8,044 nt of DNA. Source: DATJLQ01 sp035509415 (GTDB lineage: Bacteria > Pseudomonadota > Alphaproteobacteria > JACZXZ01). Where the stretch lies: positions 1 to 8,044 of the forward strand of contig DATJLQ010000039.1 of NCBI GenBank assembly GCA_035509415.1, in the 5' to 3' direction. A program made the position numbers and the translations under genes. Of this stretch, positions 1 to 5,620 are shown piece after piece (within the stretch, counting starts at the first letter, position 1; every line of letters begins with the position of its first letter). The notes below the pieces were generated by a model. The model was not told the DNA's origin and made no database searches. It saw only the letters and a program-made list of their open reading frames with translations.

Positions 1-434
1 GAGGCGAGCGAGCTCATGAGCGCCAGATGGCCGCGCCCGCGCGCGACCATGCGCTTCGCCGCCGGCTCGATCGTGTTGACGACGCCCGCGATGTTGGTCG
101 CGAAGATGCGCCGCACCTGCTCGACGCTGTCGCCAGCACCACTGGTGCCGCCGGATATGCCCGCGTTCGCGATCGCGAGGTCGAGGGGCAAGGCCTCGTC
201 CTGGGTCTCGATCCAGCTCCGCATCGCGTCCGCGTCGGTCGCGTCGACCACGGCGCTCGCGGCGCGGGCACCGCGCTCGCGGCAGGCGAAGGCGACGCGC
301 TCGAGGCGCACCGCGTCGCGCCCCGAAAGGGCGAGCCGCACGCCCGTCTCGGCATAGGCGAGGGCCAACGCCTCGCCGAGGCCGCTCGAGGCGCCGGTGA
401 TGAGGACGTGGCGCGCGCCTGGCGGCCGCTTCAT
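1..434 (-). CDS. SDR-family NAD(P)-dependent oxidoreductase (N-terminal part, runs off the left edge)
   Basis: This is a cytosolic Rossmann-fold oxidoreductase of the short-chain dehydrogenase/reductase family. Only the first 144 residues are present and no stop codon is reached. Reading from the ATG at 434-432, the glycine-rich nucleotide-binding motif TGASSGLG lies at residues 13-20. An Asp in VDATD (about residue 64) matches the adenine-contacting position. The structural NAG motif is at 90-92, the conserved Asn of the catalytic tetrad is near N114 (FATNIAG), and the candidate catalytic Ser is in LMSSLA at 141-142. The YxxxK motif must lie beyond the window. A GGAG Shine-Dalgarno sequence sits 8 bases upstream of the ATG (443-446). 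The gene is divergent from yicC. SDR substrates cannot be read from the N-terminal half, so no specific function is proposed. Family assignment is secure. Confidence 0.9.
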   Translation of the reverse strand, partial: MKRPPGARHVLITGASSGLGEALALAYAETGVRLALSGRDAVRLERVAFACRERGARAASAVVDATDADAMRSWIETQDEALPLDLAIANAGISGGTSGAGDSVEQVRRIFATNIAGVVNTIEPAAKRMVARGRGHLALMSSLA

Positions 435-489
435 GGGTGCGTCTCCGGGTCGGTTCGCTGACAAGCGCGTGGAAACTCTCGACCGCGCG

Positions 490-495
490 ACTATA
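490..495 (-). promoter_or_regulatory. possible -10 element for the SDR gene
   Basis: Read on the minus strand, bases 495-490 give TATAGT, five of six matches to the sigma70 -10 consensus, about 55 bases upstream of the SDR start. No good -35 hexamer is seen 16-18 bases further upstream. The assignment therefore rests on the -10 likeness and position alone. Confidence 0.25.
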
Positions 496-542
496 CAAGC
501 TCGCGCCGCTAGCGGGAGGGTCAGGCTGGAGGCGATGGCCGC

Positions 543-571
543 TTGTTGCCTCGTGTCGCGCCAGATATAGT
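543..571 (+). promoter_or_regulatory. probable sigma70-type promoter of yicC-gmk
   Basis: A -35-like TTGTTG (543-548) and a -10-like TATAGT (566-571) are separated by 17 bases, the preferred spacing. Transcription would begin near 577-580, leaving a leader of about 30 bases before the TTG start of yicC. The -10 matches five of six consensus positions. The -35 matches only its TTG, which is common in alphaproteobacterial promoters. This is assigned from the sequence pattern only. Confidence 0.45.
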
Positions 572-597
572 GGCGCCCCGCCGCCCGACGGCAAGCT

Positions 598-605
598 GAG
601 GGGGG
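598..605 (+). promoter_or_regulatory. ribosome binding site deciding the TTG start of yicC
   Basis: The purine run GAGGGGGG lies only a few bases before TTG 609 and too far from ATG 624. This is the main reason to prefer the unusual TTG start. Confidence 0.6.
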
Positions 606-608
606 AAT

Positions 609-1496
609 TTGACGTTTTCCAGCATGACGGGATTTGCCCGCGCGGCCGGGCACGATGGCGGCCTCGGCTGGACCTGGGAGCTCAAGAGCGTCAACGGCCG
701 CGCGCTCGACATCCGCTTCCGCACGCCCTCGGGCTACGACCGGCTCGAGGCCGCGGCGCGCGCGAGCCTCAACAAGCGCTTCAAGCGCGGCTCCTTCACC
801 GCGTCGCTCGCGCTCACCCGTGCTGCGGGCGAGGAGAGCTGGCGCATCAACCGCACGCTCATCGAGCGTCTTTTGGCGCTCGGATCCGAATTCGCGGGCC
901 GGGTCGATTCGGCGCCGCCGCGCTTGGACGCCCTCCTTGCCGTGCGCGGCGTCGTCGAGCCGGTCGACGATGCCGAGGACGAGGACGCGGCCGAGCGGCG
1001 CAACAAGGCACTCGAGGCCTCGTTCGAGCGCGCGGTCGAAGCGCTCGCCGAGGCGCGGGCGGCCGAAGGGGCGCGCCTCGCGGCGATCCTCATCAGCCAG
1101 CTCGACGGCATCGCGCAGCTGGTGGCGGAGGCGGGACGCGCCGCGGCCGCACGGCCCGACGCCGTACGTGCGCGCCTCAAGGAGCAGATCGCGGCGTTGC
1201 TCGAATCCCATTCGGGCTTCTCCGAGGAGCGGCTCAATCAGGAGGCGGTGCTGCTCGCGGCCAAGGCCGACGTGCGCGAGGAGCTCGACCGGCTCGGGGC
1301 CCACATCGCGGCGGCGCGCGAGCTCATCGGCAGCGGCGACGCGGTCGGGCGGCGGCTCGATTTCCTGTGCCAGGAATTCAACCGTGAGGCCAACACGCTG
1401 TGCTCGAAATCCTCCGACCTCGCGCTGACCCGCACGGGGCTCGACCTCAAGGCGGCGATCGAGCAGTTCCGCGAGCAGGTGCAGAATGTGGAATAG
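609..1496 (+). CDS. yicC: YicC/YloC family endoribonuclease
   Basis: This is a 295-residue cytosolic protein of the YicC/YloC family. Members are reported as endoribonucleases acting on mRNA and small RNAs, and they are often encoded next to gmk. The N-terminal YicC-type domain opens with the family signature SSMTGFAR (residues 4-11), followed by ELKSVNGR and the LDIRFRTP stretch. The C-terminal DUF1732-type domain (about 211-295) carries QEFNREANTLCSKS and ends IEQFREQVQNVE, close to the E. coli YicC C-terminus. The start chosen is TTG at 609, because a GAGGGGG Shine-Dalgarno run (598-605) lies immediately upstream. The first ATG (624) would be about 19 bases from it and would remove the residues before SMTGFAR. 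Length is normal for the family. The gene is first in an operon with gmk, 24 bases downstream. Confidence 0.93.
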   Translation: MTFSSMTGFARAAGHDGGLGWTWELKSVNGRALDIRFRTPSGYDRLEAAARASLNKRFKRGSFTASLALTRAAGEESWRINRTLIERLLALGSEFAGRVDSAPPRLDALLAVRGVVEPVDDAEDEDAAERRNKALEASFERAVEALAEARAAEGARLAAILISQLDGIAQLVAEAGRAAAARPDAVRARLKEQIAALLESHSGFSEERLNQEAVLLAAKADVREELDRLGAHIAAARELIGSGDAVGRRLDFLCQEFNREANTLCSKSSDLALTRTGLDLKAAIEQFREQVQNVE

Positions 1497-1520
1497 CGCT
1501 CGGCCCGCGCGAGGGATGCG

Positions 1521-2159
1521 ATGAGCGCGCCCGAGATCAAGCGGCGCGGGCTCATGCTCGTGCTCTCTTCGCCCTCGGGGGCGGGCAAGACCACGATCGC
1601 GCGCCGGCTCCTCGAGCGCGACAAGAACCTGACCATGTCGGTCTCGGTCACGACGCGGCCGCGCCGGCCGGGCGAGGTCGAGGGCGTCGATTACCGTTTC
1701 ATCGATCCGGTGGCGTTCGGCGAGATGCGCAACCGGCGCGAGCTGTTGGAAAGCGCCAAGGTGTTCGATCATTATTACGGCACGCCGAAGGCGCCGGTCG
1801 AGGCGGCGCTCGCCGCCGGGCGCGATGTGCTGTTCGACATCGACTGGCAGGGGACCCAGCAGCTGAGCCAATCGGCGCGGAGCGACCTCGTCAGCGTGTT
1901 CGTGCTGCCGCCCACCACGGCCGAGCTCGAGCGGCGCTTGAAGAGCCGCGCCCAGGACAGTGCCAAGGTGGTCGCGGAGCGCATGGCGAAGGCCGCCGAC
2001 GAGATGAGCCACTGGCCCGAATACGACTACATCGTGATCAACCGCGAGCTCGAGACCAGCGTCGCGCAGGTCGAGGCGATTCTCCAGGCCGAGCGCTTGA
2101 AGCGCGCGCGCCAGATCGGCCTGGTCGATTTCGTGAAGGGGCTGAGGGAAGGGCAGTAG
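1521..2159 (+). CDS. gmk: guanylate kinase
   Basis: Guanylate kinase phosphorylates GMP (and dGMP) to GDP with ATP in the cytosol, an essential step of purine nucleotide supply. The protein has 212 residues, normal for the family. The P-loop SSPSGAGKTT spans residues 16-25. The GMP-binding segment follows: SVSVTTRPRRPGE (40-52), then GVDYRF and the YYGTPK motif (85-90). The FDIDWQG motif is at 105-111, matching the Walker-B-like region of the family. A lid-type segment with conserved Arg residues (RRLKSRAQDS) follows near 138-147, and the late motif YDYIVINRELE is at 168-178. A GAGGG Shine-Dalgarno sequence at 1511-1515 lies 5 bases before the ATG. The gene is separated from yicC by 24 bases, so it is almost certainly co-transcribed with it. 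Confidence 0.98.
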   Translation: MSAPEIKRRGLMLVLSSPSGAGKTTIARRLLERDKNLTMSVSVTTRPRRPGEVEGVDYRFIDPVAFGEMRNRRELLESAKVFDHYYGTPKAPVEAALAAGRDVLFDIDWQGTQQLSQSARSDLVSVFVLPPTTAELERRLKSRAQDSAKVVAERMAKAADEMSHWPEYDYIVINRELETSVAQVEAILQAERLKRARQIGLVDFVKGLREGQ

Positions 2160-2182
2160 GGCGGTCGCCCCATGGGACCTCG

Positions 2183-2218
2183 TTTTTCGAGACGCCGCCG
2201 AGCGGCGGCTCCTCGGGA
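2183..2218 (+). repeat. palindromic intergenic repeat, copy A
   Basis: A hairpin-forming element starts 24 bases after the gmk stop. Arms GCCGCC (2194-2199) and GGCGGC (2204-2209) flank a GAGC loop, with an outer CGAG/CTCG pairing. It shares TTCGAGACGC and GCTCCTC with the reverse complement of copy B, so the two copies are in opposite orientation. A run of five T precedes rather than follows the stem on the plus strand, so it is not a canonical intrinsic terminator for gmk. It may still act as a transcript 3'-end structure. Confidence 0.7.
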
Positions 2219-2222
2219 CAAG

Positions 2223-2238
2223 GCGCTCGGCGCGTTTT
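2223..2238 (+). terminator. weak possible terminator of yicC-gmk
   Basis: A short GCGC-TCG-GCGC hairpin (2223-2233) is followed directly by GTTTTG. The stem is only 4 bp and the T run only 4 long. This is a weak candidate, offered because it is the only stem-plus-T arrangement in the right orientation after gmk. Confidence 0.2.
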
Positions 2239-2264
2239 GAGCGCGAGACAACCGGTTCCGACCT

Positions 2265-2304
2265 CATCCTGAGGAGCCCGCGGAAGCGGGCGTCTCGAAG
2301 GATG
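2265..2304 (-). repeat. palindromic intergenic repeat, copy B
   Basis: This is a near-perfect 40-base palindrome. CATCCT (2265-2270) pairs with AGGATG (2299-2304), and GCCCGC (2276-2281) pairs with GCGGGC (2286-2291) across a GGAA loop. GAGGA and GTCTCGA form imperfect middle arms. The motif resembles REP-like palindromes ('CATCCT-GAGGAG ... CGTCTCGA-AGGATG') that I recall from intergenic regions of many alphaproteobacteria. It lies 21 bases beyond the rsmA stop, between convergent operons, where it could protect or terminate transcripts. The minus strand is given only because the copy reads opposite to copy A. Confidence 0.75.
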
Positions 2305-2325
2305 CGAATGACCGGACGCGGCGAG

Positions 2326-3174
2326 TCACCGCGCCGCGGCGTATCCCCTCGCCAACGCGCAGAAACCTTCGACCGCAATCTCCTCGGCGCGCGCGGTATC
2401 CGGCAAGCCGGCACCCGCGAGCAGCATTGCCACATCGACACCGAGCGACCTCAAGCTCGCGCGGAGCATCTTGCGCCGCTGGCCGAAGGCGGCGGCGGTG
2501 ACGGCCTCGAGAGCCTCGAGGCGCGCGGGCGCAAGCGGCTCGGGCCTGGGCACGAGGCGCACGAGCGTCGAGGTCACCTTGGGCGGCGGCGTGAAGGCCT
2601 CCTTCGAGATGTTGAAGCAAAGCTCGACCTTGCACAGCCATTGGGCGAGCACGCTCAAGCGCCCGTAATCCTTCGAGCGCGGCTTGGCCGCGAGCCGCTC
2701 GGCCACCTCGCGTTGGAACATGAGGGTCAAGCTCTCATAGGTGCGCGGGTCGCGCGCGAGATCGGTGAGCCAGCGCACGAGGAGGGCGGTCGAGATGTTG
2801 TAGGGGAGATTGGCGACGATGCGCCGCGGTGCGGCCCCCAGCGCCGCCGCGTCGATCGCGAGCGCGTCGCCGTCCACGATCTCGAGCCGGCCCGGATAGG
2901 AAGCGGCGAGCTCGCCGAGCGCCGCCACGCAGCGCGCGTCGCGCTCGATCGCGACCACGCGGGATGCGCCGAGCTCGAGCAACGCGCGCGTCAGGCCGCC
3001 CGGGCCGGGGCCGATCTCGATCGTGGTCCCAGTTGCCAGATCGCCCGCCGCGCGCGCGATGCGGCGCGTCAGATTGAGGTCGAGAAGGAAATGCTGCCCG
3101 AGCGAGCGGCGTGCCGCGAGCCCGTGGCGCGCGATCACGTCGCGCAGCGGCGGGAGGCTCGGCGCGTCACGCAA
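2326..3174 (-). CDS. rsmA: 16S rRNA (adenine(1518)-N(6)/adenine(1519)-N(6))-dimethyltransferase
   Basis: RsmA (KsgA) uses S-adenosylmethionine to dimethylate two adjacent adenines in the 3'-terminal hairpin of 16S rRNA during late small-subunit assembly. The protein has 282 residues. Visible motifs are SLGQHFL (24-30), the SAM-binding EIGPGPGGLT (53-62), the acidic AIERD (75-79), DGDAL (101-105) and the catalytic NLPYNIS (122-128). FQREVAERL (153-161), FTPPPKV (194-200) and the C-terminal AFGQRRKMLRASL (229-241) are also present. The start is TTG at 3174. An in-frame stop lies four codons upstream, so no longer form exists, and the conserved LPPLRDVIARHG stretch at 7-18 argues against starting later. 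The start overlaps the end of pdxA by 8 bases, and no strong Shine-Dalgarno sequence is visible, which suggests translational coupling. It is the last gene of surA-pdxA-rsmA. Confidence 0.97.
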   Translation of the reverse strand: MRDAPSLPPLRDVIARHGLAARRSLGQHFLLDLNLTRRIARAAGDLATGTTIEIGPGPGGLTRALLELGASRVVAIERDARCVAALGELAASYPGRLEIVDGDALAIDAAALGAAPRRIVANLPYNISTALLVRWLTDLARDPRTYESLTLMFQREVAERLAAKPRSKDYGRLSVLAQWLCKVELCFNISKEAFTPPPKVTSTLVRLVPRPEPLAPARLEALEAVTAAAFGQRRKMLRASLRSLGVDVAMLLAGAGLPDTARAEEIAVEGFCALARGYAAAR

Positions 3175-4222
3175 GGGCGGGCTTCAGCGCCCCGGCCGTG
3201 GCGCGCCGTGTCGCCATCTCGCCCGCGAGTGCGATCGCCGCGATCAGGCTCGCCGGGCTCGCGCGGCCCTCGCCCGCGATGTCGAACGCGGTGCCGTGGT
3301 CGGGCGAGGTGCGCACGAAGGGAAGGCCGAGGGTGACGTTGACGCCGTGCTCGAAATCGATGGTCTTGAGCGGGATCAGCGCCTGGTCGTGGTACATGCA
3401 CAGCACCGCGTCGTAGCGCTGGCGCGCGCGGGGATGGAACAGCGTGTCGGCCGGGAGCGGGCCGAGCGTCTCGATGCCTTGGCCGCGCAGCGTCTCGATC
3501 GCGGGGGCGATGATCTCGATCTCCTCGCGCCCCATCGATCCTTCCTCGCCCGAATGGGGATTGAGGGCTGCGACCGCGAGGCGCGGCCGCGCGATGCCGA
3601 GGTCGCGCGCGAGCGACGCCGCGGTCACAGTGCCGCAATGGACGATGGCGCGGGTCGTGAGCCGCGCGAGGGCTTCGGCGAGTGCCAAGTGGATCGTCAC
3701 CGGCACCACGCGCAGGCCTGGTACGGCGAGCATCATCACGGGCTCGGACGCGCTCTCGACAAGGGCCGCGAGGTATTCGGTATGGCCCGGATAGCGGAAG
3801 CCCGCATCGTAGAGGCTCTTCTTGTGGATCGGGTTGGTTATGAGCGCACCCGCCTCGCCCGCGCGCGCGAGGTCGACCGCGCGCCGGATCGAGGCGAGCA
3901 CGGCGCTGCCATTGGCCCCCTTGGGCCGGCCGGGCGCCACCTCCTCGACCAGCGGCTCGTGCAGTACAGGCAGCGCTGTCGCGAACAGCTCGCGTGCCGC
4001 CTCAGGCTCGGTCACGAGCTCGACCGGAACCGCGAGGCCGAGCCGGCGCGCGAGCGCCTTGAGCCGGTCCACATCGTCGATCGCGAAGAAGGGCGGAAGT
4101 GCGTGCTCGGCGCGTGCGCGCCAGGCCGCGAGCAGGATTTCGCCGCCGATGCCGGCGGGCTCACCCATGGTGATCGCGAGCGGCGCGGGCGCTGCCCCAA
4201 GTGCGCGGCGCTGGGCGCTCAT
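3167..4222 (-). CDS. pdxA: 4-hydroxythreonine-4-phosphate dehydrogenase
   Basis: PdxA oxidises 4-phosphohydroxy-L-threonine with NAD(P)+. The product loses CO2 and feeds PdxJ in the DXP-dependent route to pyridoxal 5'-phosphate. The protein has 351 residues from ATG 4222. The N-terminal signature ITMGEPAGIGGE is at 17-28, the KKSLYDAGFRYPGHTEYLA substrate-loop region at 134-152, and the ITNPI motif at 128-132. The three metal-binding His residues of the family match H178 (VTIHLAL), H223 (NPHSGEEG) and H278 (MYHDQ). The C-terminal NVTLGLPFVRTSPDHGTAFD follows at 295-314. The frame stays open a further 45 codons upstream, but that extension lies inside surA and lacks family likeness. ATG 4222 forms an ATGA overlap with the surA stop and is strongly preferred. 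The gene lies mid-operon, between surA and rsmA. Confidence 0.97.
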   Translation of the reverse strand: MSAQRRALGAAPAPLAITMGEPAGIGGEILLAAWRARAEHALPPFFAIDDVDRLKALARRLGLAVPVELVTEPEAARELFATALPVLHEPLVEEVAPGRPKGANGSAVLASIRRAVDLARAGEAGALITNPIHKKSLYDAGFRYPGHTEYLAALVESASEPVMMLAVPGLRVVPVTIHLALAEALARLTTRAIVHCGTVTAASLARDLGIARPRLAVAALNPHSGEEGSMGREEIEIIAPAIETLRGQGIETLGPLPADTLFHPRARQRYDAVLCMYHDQALIPLKTIDFEHGVNVTLGLPFVRTSPDHGTAFDIAGEGRASPASLIAAIALAGEMATRRATAGALKPALA

Positions 4223-5529
4223 ACCCGGACGTCGATGAAGGCTTCCTGGCGCAAATCGCGCAGGTAGCGCCGCGTGAGGAGGTCGAGCTTCTCGAGCCCG
4301 AGGCGCTCGCGCACCTGGTTGGCGGTCGGCAGGCCGCCTTCGCCCGAGCGGCTGCACACCATCATGACGAAAATGCCGCCGTTGAGCGTGATCGGCTCGC
4401 TCGCCTTGTTGAGCGGAAGCTTGAGCGCCACCGCGCGCAGGACCGGCGCCAGGTCGGCCGCGGTCAAACGCTCGGGCAGCACGGTCTTCGCGTCCGGCAG
4501 CGCCTTCTTCAAGGCCAGGAAATCGGGACAGCTCGTCGCCGTCTCGGCGACCGATTGCGCGACCGAGCGCAGGCTGTCGAGGTCGCGCGGCGTCGCGTTG
4601 GGCGGGCCGGGCAGGAAGAAATGCTCGATGGTGAGCTCGGCCTTGTTGGGATCGGCGGCGGTGACGCCGACGCGCTCGTCGAGGAGGCGCACTATGTGAT
4701 AGCCGGTGACCGTGCGGATCGGGTCCGACACCTGGCCCGGCTTGAGCTTCGAGACCGCGGCCTCGAGGTCGGGATCGAGCGCGCCCTGCTCGACCCAGCC
4801 GAGATCGCCGCCGCTCGCCGCCGTGGCGCTTTGCGAGAACTGGCGCGCGACCGCGGCGAAATTGGCGCCGGTCCTGATCTGCTCGGCGAGGCGATCGGCC
4901 GTGCGCTTCACGTCGTCGGCCTGGCGCGGCGAATCGACGCCGAGGAAAATGTCCTCGAGATGGTATTGCGGCTTGTTCTCGTCCGCCTTGAGGCGCTTCA
5001 GGTAATCGTCGACCTGGTCGTCGCCGATCTCGATCGTCGGCTGGATGCGCTGCTCGACCACCTTGTGCCAGGCGAGGCTCGCGCGCACCTGCTCGACGAG
5101 GGCCGCGAGCGGGATGTCGTTGCGCTTCAGGAGCTCGTGGAACTGGTCCTTGCTCATGTTGTTGCGCGCGGCGATGCGCCCGATCGCGTCCTCGATCTCC
5201 TTGGTGCTGACCGTGATGTTGAGGCGCTTCGCCTCCTGCTGCTCGAGCGTCTCGTCGATGAGCGCGTGGAGCACCGGCGCGGTCAGGCGCTGGCGCGTCT
5301 CGGGCGTGTCCTGGAGCCCGGTCGAGACGATCACGAGGCGGAGCCGCCCGTCGAGATCGAATTTCGAGATCACCTGGTCGTTGACCACGGCGGCGATGCT
5401 CTCGGTGAAGTTCTGCGCGAGCGCGCGCGGCCAGGGCAGCGCCGCGAGCAGCGCCACGACGAGCGCGAGCGCTGCGCGCCCCGAGGCCGTGCGGAGCGCT
5501 GAGGCGCGGAAGGAAATGGATCGGGTCAC
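4219..5529 (-). CDS. surA: SurA-type periplasmic chaperone / peptidylprolyl isomerase
   Basis: SurA escorts unfolded outer-membrane proteins across the periplasm to the BAM complex. The protein has 436 residues. A Sec signal peptide is evident: an Arg-containing start, a hydrophobic core at about 20-33, and an ALA-type cleavage site at about 36-39. The SurA N-terminal domain (about 40-170) begins ESIAAVVNDQVISKFDL. A parvulin domain (about 187-285) carries GGDLGW (240-245) and GYHIVRLLDER (276-286). A second region (about 295-393) resembles a parvulin fold but lacks the GGDLG signature. The C-terminal strand-forming tail YLRDLRQEAFIDVRV matches the family end. The start is GTG at 5529. No upstream in-frame start is evident and no clear Shine-Dalgarno sequence is visible. 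The stop overlaps the pdxA ATG (ATGA). A strong promoter lies just upstream. Confidence 0.93.
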   Translation of the reverse strand: MTRSISFRASALRTASGRAALALVVALLAALPWPRALAQNFTESIAAVVNDQVISKFDLDGRLRLVIVSTGLQDTPETRQRLTAPVLHALIDETLEQQEAKRLNITVSTKEIEDAIGRIAARNNMSKDQFHELLKRNDIPLAALVEQVRASLAWHKVVEQRIQPTIEIGDDQVDDYLKRLKADENKPQYHLEDIFLGVDSPRQADDVKRTADRLAEQIRTGANFAAVARQFSQSATAASGGDLGWVEQGALDPDLEAAVSKLKPGQVSDPIRTVTGYHIVRLLDERVGVTAADPNKAELTIEHFFLPGPPNATPRDLDSLRSVAQSVAETATSCPDFLALKKALPDAKTVLPERLTAADLAPVLRAVALKLPLNKASEPITLNGGIFVMMVCSRSGEGGLPTANQVRERLGLEKLDLLTRRYLRDLRQEAFIDVRV

Positions 5530-5540
5530 GTCGTCGCCAT
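5526..5540 (-). other. possible four-codon leader minicistron overlapping the surA start
   Basis: An ATG at 5540-5538 opens Met-Ala-Thr-Thr and ends at a TGA (5528-5526) that overlaps the surA GTG start as GTGA. No good Shine-Dalgarno sequence precedes either start. The arrangement would allow translational coupling, but it may be chance. Confidence 0.25.
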
Positions 5541-5549
5541 GGGCACCGG

Positions 5550-5567
5550 GCGCCGGCCGGTCGGCGC
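5550..5567 (-). promoter_or_regulatory. hairpin in the surA leader
   Basis: GCGCCG and CGGCGC arms of 6 bp flank a 6-base loop, within the predicted 5' leader and about 20 bases before the GTG start. All pairs are G-C, so the structure would be stable. Function is unknown. In such G+C-rich DNA a hairpin of this size could arise by chance. Confidence 0.35.
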
Positions 5568-5576
5568 GCTGCCGCC

Positions 5577-5605
5577 TATATAGCCGCTCGCGACAGCGCG
5601 CGCAA
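5577..5605 (-). promoter_or_regulatory. sigma70-type promoter of surA-pdxA-rsmA
   Basis: On the minus strand, a -35-like TTGCGC (5605-5600) and a -10-like TATATA (5582-5577) are separated by exactly 17 bases. Transcription would start near 5570, giving a leader of about 40 bases before GTG 5529. This is the best promoter match in the window. It lies in the 91-base gap after the glycosyltransferase gene, so surA need not depend on transcription from upstream. Confidence 0.65.
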
Positions 5606-5620
5606 ATGGCTGGGGGCCGC

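Larger units (their letters stand above)
435..608. other. divergent intergenic region between the SDR gene and yicC
   Basis: These 174 bases hold a possible -10 element for the SDR gene, the probable yicC promoter and the yicC ribosome binding site. Open frames crossing it are extensions of overlapping shadows. I see no small gene or RNA gene here. Confidence 0.7.

Noticed and set aside
437..1428. Alternative plus-strand frames over yicC (437-1387 and 634-1428) and a minus-strand frame (734-1237).
   Set aside because: The frame from 609 carries the YicC N- and C-terminal signatures. The others are Arg/Ala/Ser-rich shadows.
2160..2325. A classic intrinsic terminator for gmk or rsmA.
   Set aside because: The hairpins are strong, but none is followed by a proper T run in the right direction. 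The T run at 2183-2187 precedes its stem on the plus strand. I kept only a weak candidate.
4223..4357. A 45-codon upstream extension of pdxA.
   Set aside because: It lies inside the surA coding region and shows no PdxA likeness. The ATG at 4222 gives the classic ATGA overlap and the normal length.
2302..5502. Long plus-strand frames (2302-3336, 3023-4267, 4201-5502) opposite rsmA, pdxA and surA.
   Set aside because: They are rich in Arg, Glu and Ala, overlap each other, and mirror the codon bias of the well-supported minus-strand genes. No ribosome binding sites or family motifs were seen.
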